A DNA stretch of 64,000 nt from Dyadobacter luticola (GTDB taxonomy: Bacteria; Bacteroidota; Bacteroidia; Cytophagales; Spirosomataceae): assembly GCF_005860805.1 (NCBI RefSeq), contig NZ_VCEJ01000004.1:124001-188000 (forward strand), written 5' to 3'. A program made the position numbers and the translations under genes. Under the pieces are notes generated by a model. It ran no database searches, had not been told where the DNA came from, and was given only the letters and a program-made list of their open reading frames with translations. Below, one piece after another: positions 45,088-54,152 of the stretch (positions within the stretch are counted from its first letter, which is position 1; every line of letters starts with the position of its first letter).

Positions 45088-47076
45088 ATGGCAACTTCTT
45101 CCCGTTTGGATGCCAAAATACCACAAGGACCATTAGAAACTAAATGGAGCAAATACCGCTCGTCAGTGCCTCTGGTTAACCCTGCCAACAAACGCAGCCT
45201 CGAAATTATCGTTGTTGGGACCGGTCTGGCCGGTGCGTCGGCTGCTGCTACATTGGCGGAGCTGGGTTATAAAGTGAAGGCTTTTTGTTTCCAGGATTCT
45301 CCACGTCGCGCGCACTCGATTGCCGCACAGGGAGGTATTAATGCTGCTAAAAATTACCAGAATGACGGTGACTCCATCTACCGTCTTTTTTATGATACGA
45401 TTAAAGGAGGCGATTACCGTGCAAGAGAAGGTAATGTGCACCGCCTGGCCGAAGTTTCCGGAAATATCATTGACCAATGTGTAGCTGCCGGGGTACCTTT
45501 TGCCCGCGAGTACGGCGGCTTGCTGTCTAACCGCTCTTTTGGTGGTACGCAGGTGCAAAGAACATTTTATGCGGCAGGCCAAACCGGTCAGCAGTTGTTG
45601 CTGGGTGCCTACTCAGGCTTGCAGCGGCAGGTAGGTATGGGTACGGTGAAAATGTATAACCGCCACGAAATGCTCGATATCGTCAACATTGACGGTAAAT
45701 GCCGGGGTATTATTGCGAGAAACCTGATTACGGGCGAGTTGGAAAGACATGGCGCGCATGCAGTTTTGCTTTGCACCGGCGGATACGGAAACGTATTTTA
45801 CCTTTCTACCAATGCGATGGGCAGCAATGTTACCGCGGCCTGGAAAGCACATAAAAAAGGCGCATTTTTTGGAAACCCTTGCTTCACACAAATTCACCCG
45901 ACCTGTATCCCGGTTTCCGGCGAGCACCAGTCGAAATTGACTTTGATGTCCGAATCATTGAGAAATGACGGACGCATCTGGGTTCCCAAAGCAAAAAATG
46001 ATAACCGTCCGGGAAATGAAATCCCGGAAGAAGAGCGCGATTACTATCTGGAAAGACGCTATCCTGCCTTCGGTAACCTGGTTCCGCGTGACATTGCGTC
46101 GCGTGCAGCGAAGGAGCGTTGCGATGCCGGATACGGCGTAGGTACTTCCAAACTGGCGGTTTACCTGGATTTCGCCGCCGCGGTAGAACGTTACGGTCGC
46201 GGAGAAGCCAATAAAAACAACATTCACAATGCTTCCGACGCGGACATTATTTCCTGGGGAAAAGCGGTTGTGAAAGAGAAATACGGTAACCTGTTTGATA
46301 TGTACAAACAGATCACCGGCGAGGATCCTTACGAAGTTCCGATGCGTATTTATCCGGCGGTCCACTACACCATGGGCGGACTTTGGGTTGATTACAATTT
46401 GATGACCACGGTACCAGGATTATACTCTCTGGGTGAGGCGAATTTCTCCGATCACGGTGCCAACCGTCTGGGAGCTTCGGCGCTGATGCAAGGTCTGGCC
46501 GACGGATATTTTGTAATTCCTTATACGATTGGTGCCTATCTGGCCAGCGAAATCAGGACCGGAAAAATTTCAACGGATCATGAGGCTTTTGTAACTGCTG
46601 AGCGTGAGGTAAAAGAAAGAATCGAGAAGCTGCTGACCATTCAGGGAAAAACATCACCCGAGGTTTTCCACCGCCGGTTGGGCAAAATCATGTGGGATAA
46701 ATGCGGTATGGCGCGGAATGAGCAGGGTTTGAAAGAAGCGATCCTAGAAATCAGACAGCTTCGGAAAGACTTCTGGTCTGATGTGAAAGTGATGGGTAAT
46801 GCTACTTATTTTAACCCAGAACTGGATAAAGCCAACCGCGTTGCGGATTTTATTGAGCTGGGCGAGCTGATGTGTATCGACGCTTTGACAAGAAACGAAT
46901 CTTGCGGCGGACATTTCCGGGAAGAATATCAGACAGAAGAAGGTGAGGCGATGCGTGATGACGAAAATTTCATGTTCGTATCGGCCTGGGAACATAAAGG
47001 GGTAGAAGAATGGGAACTCCACAAAGAAGAGCTGGTTTACGAAAACATTAAAATCGCTCAAAGGAGTTACAAATAG
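45088..47076 (+). CDS. sdhA: Succinate dehydrogenase / fumarate reductase flavoprotein subunit
   Basis: A 662-residue FAD subunit that oxidises succinate to fumarate in the TCA cycle. The Rossmann motif [17 protein letters not shown] is near residue 48. The FAD-histidine region [15 protein letters not shown] is near residue 80, and the active-site stretch around HPTCIP and the RxxGD-like residues are also present. Length matches the longer type B enzyme (about 640-660). The sdhB gene lies not directly after it but beyond a glycosyltransferase gene. Confidence 0.96.
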   Translation: MATSSRLDAKIPQGPLETKWSKYRSSVPLVNPANKRSLEIIVVGTGLAGASAAATLAELGYKVKAFCFQDSPRRAHSIAAQGGINAAKNYQNDGDSIYRLFYDTIKGGDYRAREGNVHRLAEVSGNIIDQCVAAGVPFAREYGGLLSNRSFGGTQVQRTFYAAGQTGQQLLLGAYSGLQRQVGMGTVKMYNRHEMLDIVNIDGKCRGIIARNLITGELERHGAHAVLLCTGGYGNVFYLSTNAMGSNVTAAWKAHKKGAFFGNPCFTQIHPTCIPVSGEHQSKLTLMSESLRNDGRIWVPKAKNDNRPGNEIPEEERDYYLERRYPAFGNLVPRDIASRAAKERCDAGYGVGTSKLAVYLDFAAAVERYGRGEANKNNIHNASDADIISWGKAVVKEKYGNLFDMYKQITGEDPYEVPMRIYPAVHYTMGGLWVDYNLMTTVPGLYSLGEANFSDHGANRLGASALMQGLADGYFVIPYTIGAYLASEIRTGKISTDHEAFVTAEREVKERIEKLLTIQGKTSPEVFHRRLGKIMWDKCGMARNEQGLKEAILEIRQLRKDFWSDVKVMGNATYFNPELDKANRVADFIELGELMCIDALTRNESCGGHFREEYQTEEGEAMRDDENFMFVSAWEHKGVEEWELHKEELVYENIKIAQRSYK

Positions 47077-47103
47077 TCCGATTATCCACCTCTATCGTCA
47101 GAT

Positions 47104-48690
47104 ATGGCATTTACTAGTTCAAAATATTTTTCCTGGTTCATTTTTGCTCTTGGCACACTATCGGCATTGTTTTTCGCTGTTTATACCGATCACCGCTGGG
47201 AGGACTGGTACATTACATTCAGAGCGTCGAAAAACCTGTCGGAGGGATTAGGGTTTACATTTAATATGAATGAGCGCGTGCATTCATTCACTTCCCCGAT
47301 CGGGACGCTGGTTCCTGCACTGCTCAATTTCATTACGCATGACGATGAAGCCGTGATCTGGTCATTCCGGGTCATTAATATGTTACTGATCGGGCTGGTC
47401 GTGAAGCTGGTTTTTGATTTGTTTACTGACAATATCAAAGCTGCTTTTCTACCCGCATTGCTCGTATCACTGGCGTTGGTTTTTGATGAAAAGAGCATTG
47501 ATTACAGCATCAATGGTATGGAAACAGCCTTTATGCTGCTGGGTATCGTACTGCTGATCAGAGAGTTGTTTATCAGTGTCAAGCCAAATCCTTTAAGACT
47601 GGGATTGATCTTTGCATTCCTGATGTGGAGCCGGCCGGATGCTTTTATCCATATCGGGTCGCTTTTATTAGGTTATCTTTTGTTTAAAAACCGCTCGTGG
47701 GAGTATTTCAAAGGGTTTTTTCAGGGAGGACTAATTGGTATCCTGTTTTATCTGCCTTGGATTCTTTTTGCATGGTGGTACTACGGTAACCCAGTCCCGA
47801 ATACGATCCTGGCAAAAGGGTTTACATTAACTGCCGAAAGCATCATCAATCGGACGCTGCATTATTTCCAGTCGGTGTTTATGGGACTGGTTTCGTCCGA
47901 GGCACCGTTTTTGTGGATCTTCGCTCCGGCTTATTATTACTACGACAGCTGGCCGTTTTTGCTGCTGTTTGTGATGAAAGTGATTACCTACGTGGGCGTG
48001 TTTCTTTGGGTTATACCAAAAGTTAATGCGAATGCCAGATTTCTTTCATTCGCAGCATTCCTGGTAGCATCGTACCTGAATATTTTTTCACCGACGATCT
48101 ACCCCTGGTACATTCCGGCGGTGATGGTGATTTGCCTGATCAGCATTGCGTGTGCAGTGGCGCAGCCGGCCAGAAATTTTGTTAATCTAAACCGTCAGTG
48201 GCTCCCGGTAGGTGTTTTGAGTTTTATACTTGCCGCGCAGCTTTGGGTTTATTTCGGAGGATTGATGCAGATGACCGCGCAGCAGGATGTGATCGAAAAT
48301 GGTCTGCGGAAAAAGATCGGTCTCTGGTTAAAGGATGAATCAAAAAGCCCGAAGGAAACAGTTTTCCTGGAACCGCTGGGATACATTGGTTTTTATTCAG
48401 GATTGACCATGTATGATTATCCGGGCTTGTGTAATACGGTGGTGATCAATGCGAGAAAGAAGTTAAAGACGGAATCGTATGTGCAGCTGATCAATTATAT
48501 AGAACCTAACTGGGTGGTTTTCAGGCCATGGGATTTGGGTCATGCTACACCAGAAGAGCAAAAGGTTTTTGCTCAAAAATATGATCTGGCCAAAACATTC
48601 AGTCAGAAAGACAGCGTGGAAAAGCTTAAAGTATACGGCAGGAATTACCTTGCTTACGATAGTGAATTTTTAGTTTATAAGAAAAAGTAA
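47104..48690 (+). CDS. GT-C glycosyltransferase-like membrane protein inside the sdh operon
   Basis: A 528-residue protein with about 11-13 hydrophobic helices. An acidic first loop (DHRWEDWYITFRASKNLSEGLGF) is followed by the fixed elements ERVHSFTSPIGTL, GMETAFMLL, WSRPDAF and YGNPVPNT. This set resembles the AftB-type arabinofuranosyltransferase and related lipid-linked sugar transferases. It should act on the outer face of the inner membrane. The gene lies 27 bp after sdhA and 21 bp before sdhB with no promoter or terminator between, so it should be co-transcribed with them. Donor and acceptor are unknown. Confidence 0.75.
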   Translation: MAFTSSKYFSWFIFALGTLSALFFAVYTDHRWEDWYITFRASKNLSEGLGFTFNMNERVHSFTSPIGTLVPALLNFITHDDEAVIWSFRVINMLLIGLVVKLVFDLFTDNIKAAFLPALLVSLALVFDEKSIDYSINGMETAFMLLGIVLLIRELFISVKPNPLRLGLIFAFLMWSRPDAFIHIGSLLLGYLLFKNRSWEYFKGFFQGGLIGILFYLPWILFAWWYYGNPVPNTILAKGFTLTAESIINRTLHYFQSVFMGLVSSEAPFLWIFAPAYYYYDSWPFLLLFVMKVITYVGVFLWVIPKVNANARFLSFAAFLVASYLNIFSPTIYPWYIPAVMVICLISIACAVAQPARNFVNLNRQWLPVGVLSFILAAQLWVYFGGLMQMTAQQDVIENGLRKKIGLWLKDESKSPKETVFLEPLGYIGFYSGLTMYDYPGLCNTVVINARKKLKTESYVQLINYIEPNWVVFRPWDLGHATPEEQKVFAQKYDLAKTFSQKDSVEKLKVYGRNYLAYDSEFLVYKKK

Positions 48691-48711
48691 TCTCAGATAA
48701 AGGATATAGGT

Positions 48712-49476
48712 ATGGAAGGAAATATGAGTTTGTCTCTCAAAGTGTGGAGACAAAGTAATAAAGATACGGCGGGGGGCTTTGAGAACTACAAACTGGACCA
48801 CGTATCTCCTGATATGTCATTTCTTGAAATGTTCGATGTGTTGAACGAGCAGCTCATTGAAGAAGGAAAGGAACCGGTGGCATTTGACCACGACTGTCGG
48901 GAAGGTATATGCGGAATGTGTTCGATGTATATCAACGGGCGGCCGCACGGTCCTTTGAAGGGCGTAACTACTTGCCAGCTGCACATGCGGTCGTTCAATG
49001 ATGGGGATACCATTGTTGTAGAACCATGGCGCGCCGAGGCTTTCCCGGTGATCAAGGATTTAGTAGTCGATCGCGATGCATTCGACCGGATCATTTCAGC
49101 GGGCGGATTTATTTCAGTAAATACCGGTAACGCGCAAGATGCCAATAGTTTGCCGATTCCAAAAGATGCAGCAGACGATGCTTTTTCCGCAGCAGCTTGT
49201 ATTGGTTGCGGGGCTTGCGTAGCAGCTTGCAAAAATGCTTCGGCCATGCTTTTTGTGTCAGCCAAAATTTCCCAGCTCGCATTATTGCCGCAAGGCCAGG
49301 CCGAGCGCAGTATCCGGGCAGAGAAAATGGTCGCCCAAATGGATGCAGAGGGTTTTGGAGCTTGTACCAACACCGGCGCCTGCTCGGCAGAATGTCCGAA
49401 AGAAATCAGCCTTGAAAACATTGCCAGAATGAACCGCGAATACATTGGCGCGAAATTCTCGTCCCAGAACGCATAG
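48712..49476 (+). CDS. sdhB: Succinate dehydrogenase / fumarate reductase iron-sulfur subunit
   Basis: A 254-residue iron-sulfur subunit. The cysteines for the 2Fe-2S cluster are in [15 protein letters not shown] and the later [24 protein letters not shown] and [15 protein letters not shown] supply ligands to the 4Fe-4S and 3Fe-4S clusters. Electrons pass from FAD to the cytochrome. The start is shown at 48712; an ATG at 48724 is equally possible. It ends the sdh operon at a strong terminator. Confidence 0.95.
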   Translation: MEGNMSLSLKVWRQSNKDTAGGFENYKLDHVSPDMSFLEMFDVLNEQLIEEGKEPVAFDHDCREGICGMCSMYINGRPHGPLKGVTTCQLHMRSFNDGDTIVVEPWRAEAFPVIKDLVVDRDAFDRIISAGGFISVNTGNAQDANSLPIPKDAADDAFSAAACIGCGACVAACKNASAMLFVSAKISQLALLPQGQAERSIRAEKMVAQMDAEGFGACTNTGACSAECPKEISLENIARMNREYIGAKFSSQNA

Positions 49477-49502
49477 ATTTTAGTTTAAGGAATATCAATC
49501 TC

Positions 49503-49535
49503 AAAACCGTTGCGAGCTTCTCGCAACGGTTTTTT
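49503..49535 (+). terminator. Rho-independent terminator of the sdh operon
   Basis: A 13-bp stem or longer (49503-49515 with 49521-49533) has a tiny loop and six T. Confidence 0.9.
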
Positions 49536-49664
49536 GTGTTTTTACCAAAAGATTTAAAGAGGCCAGTGTTACCGATGGATAACCGATTCCTGACGCAGGA
49601 TAAACGGAAATGGTAACCCGTTTTGAATGTTCTATTTTGCTGGTTCCCAATGATCAGCACGTTT

Positions 49665-52600
49665 ATGCATTATACATACAAACTTCTTATACGCTCAATT
49701 TGGCTAGCCGCAGCATTACTTTTTCAGCAAACCGGCCTGGCCCAATCGGGAGCGGGATACACCAACCAGTGGATTGCCTACGACCAACCCTACATTAAGA
49801 TAGGCGTGACCGCAAAAGGCCTGCACCGGGTTCCTTTTTCATCGCTCCCTAAAACTTTCCCAACCGATAAACCTGAAAAACTGCAACTCTGGCACCGGGG
49901 GAAGGAAGTAGCGATCATCAGCACCACGAATAATGAAATAGTTTTTTACGGTGTGCCAAATGATGGCAGTAGTGATTCCTTGCTTTACCGACCGATGAGC
50001 TCGCGTTTGAACCCGTATTTCAGCATGTACTCGGATGAAGGTTCGTATTTTTTGACGGTAGGGGATGTGGCAGGAAGCAGGGCGAAGGTGGTGGACCAGG
50101 CTGTTGATTCGAAGTTGGGGTTGCAGACAATCCATAAGGAATTGCAGACAAAAGTTTTTAATGAAGAATATTCATTAAGCACAAAATCAGCCGTCAAGAA
50201 GGAATTGATCAATAGTTATTTTGAACTGGCGGCCAGTAAGACAGGCCCTATGATGAAAAAAGATTGTGTACTTATTCAGAATTTCGAATTAAGGCACGTA
50301 GCGGATAAACTTGCGAAGGCTAGTGTCAAGCTGCTTATACACGGTAGATATAGTAATGAGCGCAAGATTGAGGTAAGGTTAGGCAGGAATACAAAATCCT
50401 TGCGGTTGGTAGGCGCTATCAGTAATAGTGGTTTTGCGGCTACGGAATACACTTTCGAACTAAAACCCGGGGATGTTGGAGAAGATAACAAAGGTGTATT
50501 TGTTTTAAAAAGCACAAGCATCGAAAAGTTCGACAGGTTTTCATTGGCTTACTACTCCATTCAATATTCTCAGGATCTCGAACTGGATGGGAAAGCTAGT
50601 AAAGAATTTAGGTTAGTTCCTGGTACCGCTAATTGGACGAAGGTTCAGATTAAAGGTGTGTCCTCCCAAACTACATTTTTGGATATATCTGACAATGATA
50701 ACCCGGTCGTCATAAAGGGCTCTTATCAGAATCTGATGATCCCCCGATTCCCGGGAAAAATGTCGACACTCTTAGCGACAAAAGAAATTAATAACATTGC
50801 GCCAGAGAAAATAAGGGAAGTCACATTCAAGCGGCTCGAACCTAAGGAGGCAAACTACTTCATAATTACAACGAATAACCTGCTTTCCGGTGCGGAAGAA
50901 TATGCGAAATACCGGGCGTCGGCTTCGGGCGGAAGTTTTAAGCCGATGGTAGCCGATGTGGTGGACATTTACAATCAATTTAATTACGGAGAACCAAGTC
51001 CGGTGGCGATCAGGCAGTTTATGGCTTATATGCTAGGAGACGGTGGGAAGGATAAGTATTTGTTTCTGATCGGGAAATCGATTACTTATAATGAAAAAAT
51101 ACTGAGAGAGCTGCCCGACCAGGTCCCTTCGATTGGTTATCCTGCTTCGGATATACTACTCGTAGCCGGGTTGGCCGGGGCGAACCAGGATGTGCCCGCG
51201 ATACCTGTCGGTCGACTTTCCGGTTTAACCAACCAACATGTTCTCGATTATTTACAGAAAGTCAAAGATTATGAGCAGAACACCGCAGGAGACTACGGCT
51301 GGCGAAAAAAGATACTTCATTTGAATGGCGGAAAAAGTACGGAAGAGGTAACGCAGCTAAAAGGACTTTTGCAAGCATTGGAGCCGATGGTGAATGATGG
51401 TGTGATTGGAGGAACTGTGAAACCATATGTCAAGCGGCAAGGAATCATGGAAACTGAACCAGTGAACATTACAGCTGACGTAAATGAAGGCGTAGGGCTT
51501 ATGACCTACTTCGGACACGGCGCGACTTATATTACGGATCTAGACTTCGGATATATTACCGACGCGCCGAGAGGGTATAATAACATTTACAGATACCCTA
51601 TGATGTACTTCAATGGTTGCGGCGTGGGGGATATTTTTAGTGCACGTTTCAATTTTAAGCCCAAAACACCAATTTCATCGGATCGGGTGCCGTTGTCGCT
51701 GGATTGGTTGCTGGCGCCTAACCGAGGAACGGTTGCCGTGATAGCCAACTCTTTTGAAAGCTTCGTCGGGCCTTCGTCTAAATACCTGGAAAAGCTCTAT
51801 CACAACATGTTCGTGAATCCTGCTACGACGGATCTTTCTATTGGTAAAATCCAGCAGGCACTAGTCCAGGAAATTGTTACCAATTTTAAGGATGAGTTCA
51901 GCGTTGCCAATGTGCATCAGTCAGTCCTGCAAGGCGATCCCGCATTGCGGCTGGTAACGGTTGATAAACCTGATTATGATGTCGATCCGGATCAGAGCAT
52001 TTCCATATCTTCACAATCGCCTGATCAAACGATTGGCAACTCTAATTCGCTGAAAATCAATATTTCTATTTCAAACCAGGGACGGTTTGTGGGTGGGCAG
52101 AGTGTTCCCGTAAGGTTGACTTATTTTGGCAAGAAGGGCAATGTGGTGAAGGAGCAAGTGCTGAAATCATTTCCTTCTCAAACAAAGTGGCAGGTAACGT
52201 TGCTGAACTCCAAAGACATTCAAAGGATTCGTTGTGAATTAGATTCAAAAAGAACCATCGCCGAGTTAAATGAGGACAATAACACCGCTGAAATAGAAAT
52301 CGACTGGAATCTGGTCAAAGACAAAACGACGTTTTCTTATGAGAATGTGAAGGATAACATTCCGCCGCTCCTAGATGTGACTTTTAACGATCGGTTGCTT
52401 CAAAAGGATGAAGTAATCGGCTCGAATCCAATTATTAACATTGCATTGAACGATGATCGCCAGCTTTTTCCGGATACTTCGTTCATCGACGTTTTTATTA
52501 AAAAGTGCGGGGACGATGACTGTGATTTTGAAAAAGTCGCCTATCCGGCTAGTGATATTGTCATGGATGCAGCGGGTAGCCGCATTTTAACATTGCGCTT

Positions 52601-53006
52601 AAAAAGCGAATTGGGTAAAGGGATTTATGAGATTTTGGTCAATGCCCGGGATAGAGCTGGTAACGCGTCTTCCGAACCTTATCGACTTCGCTTTGAAATA
52701 AATGAAAAAGAAGAACCGGACATTGAGCTGGTGGTAAGTCCAAATCCCGCATCTTCTTATCTGCGTTTTGAACTGAAATCTGTCAAGAAAGTTGACTTAA
52801 AATCTATTAGATACCTGATTTACAACTCGCAGGGAATTTTAGTGGAAGATAAGAGCATTGAAAGTTCAGTCCTGTCCCTGAAAAAGGATTGGTACTGGTA
52901 TCCCGACAGACAAACTGCCGGTTTGTATTCTTACAAAGTCATCTTGTATGACCAGGAAAATGCGCCAATCAAAACGCAAACGGGTAAAGTGGTGATTTTG
53001 AAATAA
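49665..53006 (+). CDS. C25 family cysteine peptidase, PorU2-like, with T9SS sorting domain
   Basis: A 1,113-residue exported protein. A signal peptide (about 1-28) precedes a domain starting with YTNQWIAYDQPYIKIGV, a pattern of PorU-type proteins. The C25 (gingipain) catalytic pair is His618 in YFGHGATY and Cys652 in NGCGVGDIF. A CARDB-like beta domain follows at about 765-880, and the last 85 residues are a type A T9SS domain. PorU sortases cut the T9SS signal of clients and attach them to the surface; PorU2-like proteins are a related, less studied group. The start at 49665 begins the signal peptide; an in-frame start at 49623 is also possible. Confidence 0.82.
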   Translation: MHYTYKLLIRSIWLAAALLFQQTGLAQSGAGYTNQWIAYDQPYIKIGVTAKGLHRVPFSSLPKTFPTDKPEKLQLWHRGKEVAIISTTNNEIVFYGVPNDGSSDSLLYRPMSSRLNPYFSMYSDEGSYFLTVGDVAGSRAKVVDQAVDSKLGLQTIHKELQTKVFNEEYSLSTKSAVKKELINSYFELAASKTGPMMKKDCVLIQNFELRHVADKLAKASVKLLIHGRYSNERKIEVRLGRNTKSLRLVGAISNSGFAATEYTFELKPGDVGEDNKGVFVLKSTSIEKFDRFSLAYYSIQYSQDLELDGKASKEFRLVPGTANWTKVQIKGVSSQTTFLDISDNDNPVVIKGSYQNLMIPRFPGKMSTLLATKEINNIAPEKIREVTFKRLEPKEANYFIITTNNLLSGAEEYAKYRASASGGSFKPMVADVVDIYNQFNYGEPSPVAIRQFMAYMLGDGGKDKYLFLIGKSITYNEKILRELPDQVPSIGYPASDILLVAGLAGANQDVPAIPVGRLSGLTNQHVLDYLQKVKDYEQNTAGDYGWRKKILHLNGGKSTEEVTQLKGLLQALEPMVNDGVIGGTVKPYVKRQGIMETEPVNITADVNEGVGLMTYFGHGATYITDLDFGYITDAPRGYNNIYRYPMMYFNGCGVGDIFSARFNFKPKTPISSDRVPLSLDWLLAPNRGTVAVIANSFESFVGPSSKYLEKLYHNMFVNPATTDLSIGKIQQALVQEIVTNFKDEFSVANVHQSVLQGDPALRLVTVDKPDYDVDPDQSISISSQSPDQTIGNSNSLKINISISNQGRFVGGQSVPVRLTYFGKKGNVVKEQVLKSFPSQTKWQVTLLNSKDIQRIRCELDSKRTIAELNEDNNTAEIEIDWNLVKDKTTFSYENVKDNIPPLLDVTFNDRLLQKDEVIGSNPIINIALNDDRQLFPDTSFIDVFIKKCGDDDCDFEKVAYPASDIVMDAAGSRILTLRLKSELGKGIYEILVNARDRAGNASSEPYRLRFEINEKEEPDIELVVSPNPASSYLRFELKSVKKVDLKSIRYLIYNSQGILVEDKSIESSVLSLKKDWYWYPDRQTAGLYSYKVILYDQENAPIKTQTGKVVILK

Positions 53007-53045
53007 AAAAAACCGGCTGCCTTTTGCGAAGACAGCCGGTTTTTA
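53007..53045. terminator. Bidirectional rho-independent terminator
   Basis: AAAACCGGCTG (53009-53019) with CAGCCGGTTTT (53033-53043), flanked by further A and T, between the convergent peptidase (+) and Skp (-) genes. Confidence 0.85.
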
Positions 53046-53059
53046 TGTCTGAAAATGAA

Positions 53060-53686
53060 TTAGTTTTTCTTCTTGGTCGTATCAGCCGCAGCAGGTTTGC
53101 CGGTTGATTTGTATTCCTTGTTCAGGCCGTCCAGGATTTTCTGGGTTACGTCGAGAGATGGGTTAGCGAACAAAATTCCGCCGCCCAAAGAATAGCCCAA
53201 TACGTATTCGAAACCATTTTCCTTGTTATACTTCTCGATATAAGCGCGGATGTTTTTATAAAGCTCCTCGTTTTTCTTAGCCTCTTCCTGTCCCAGCGCC
53301 TGAGCCGACTGATCGCGGTAAGCAACCAGGTCCTGCTGTTTTTTCATCAATTGTGCCTCAGTAGAACGAGCTTGTTCCGGCGTCATTGTTTGTGCTCTTT
53401 GCTGAAAGAATGCAACTTCATTTTGCAGTGAGCGGCCTTTTGTTGTTAATTCATTTTCAAGTTGGAAGTTCTTGTTTTCCAGCTCTTTACGTGTATCCTT
53501 AAAGAATTCGTAATTTTTCAGCAGTGAATCAACCTGCACGTAAACCGTACGTTTTCCGGCTACCACACCACCATCTGCAACAACTCCTGCGTCTGACGAA
53601 GACTTGCTTGAAAAATGTAAAAAGAATAACACCGCCACGGCAAGAGAAAGGACGACGTTCCAGATTAAGGAAGTATTGTTGTTCAC
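53060..53686 (-). CDS. OmpH/Skp family periplasmic chaperone
   Basis: A 208-residue protein. It has an N-terminal signal-anchor or signal peptide (LIWNVVLSLAVAVLFFLHF) and a long coiled-coil middle (about 75-165, ELENKNFQLENELTTKGR, QAQLMKKQQDLVAYR). A beta-strand end contains the GFEYVLGYSLGGGILFANPSLDVT motif. This is the Skp layout; Skp trimers hold unfolded outer-membrane proteins in the periplasm. A consensus promoter lies 36-64 bp upstream. Confidence 0.88.
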   Translation of the reverse strand: MNNNTSLIWNVVLSLAVAVLFFLHFSSKSSSDAGVVADGGVVAGKRTVYVQVDSLLKNYEFFKDTRKELENKNFQLENELTTKGRSLQNEVAFFQQRAQTMTPEQARSTEAQLMKKQQDLVAYRDQSAQALGQEEAKKNEELYKNIRAYIEKYNKENGFEYVLGYSLGGGILFANPSLDVTQKILDGLNKEYKSTGKPAAADTTKKKN

Positions 53687-53721
53687 GTTTTTAAGTTTTA
53701 TTGGTTTTTTTGAACGAGCCG

Positions 53722-53750
53722 CAAAGATAATGATTTGTGTTTAAGTACAA
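53722..53750 (-). promoter_or_regulatory. Bacteroidota-type promoter for the Skp gene
   Basis: On the minus strand TTG (53750-53748), 18 bp, then TATCTTTG (53729-53722). It fits TTG-N17-23-TAnnTTTG and lies just before the start codon at 53686. Confidence 0.72.
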
Positions 53751-53781
53751 TGGAAAAGGACAGAACCAACTTTCCCGCTGC

Positions 53782-54144
53782 TCAGGCCCGGGTGGAGACG
53801 GCCGTCGGGTGGCCATGGAATATTTGTCTGGTAAAAGAACCTGATAATCCGGCAAATCCACCGACCAATCCGCCGACTAAACCGGAGACCAATAAAAGCA
53901 AAATGCCGCTCGGAAGTGAGAAGATCGCGGCGACGCGGTCGGACAGGGTGCTGTCCGACACAAAACGGAGATAGTAGCCGTAAGCCAGCCAGGGCAAGGC
54001 AATTCCCCAAAATCCCGCCCCGAACGCGTCCCAGGCAGAGGCCGGGCGCCAGAAAAGGATTACAAAAGGAATGATTGCGACGACCCACCAAGGCGCAAAG
54101 ACTTGAAGTACGGCCGATAAAATGACGATCAGGATAATGTTCAT
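53782..54144 (-). CDS. Hypothetical membrane protein
   Basis: A 120-residue protein with three or four hydrophobic helices: two at the start (MNIILIVILSAVLQVFA, VVAIIPFVILFW), a central one, and a glycine-rich one near 80-105 (GILLLLVSGLVGGLVGGFAGLSG). The C-terminus is short and basic. It starts 8 bp after the penicillin acylase stop on the same strand, so it is the second gene of that operon. No family is recognised. Confidence 0.7.
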   Translation of the reverse strand: MNIILIVILSAVLQVFAPWWVVAIIPFVILFWRPASAWDAFGAGFWGIALPWLAYGYYLRFVSDSTLSDRVAAIFSLPSGILLLLVSGLVGGLVGGFAGLSGSFTRQIFHGHPTAVSTRA

Positions 54145-54152
54145 AGCGGGGC

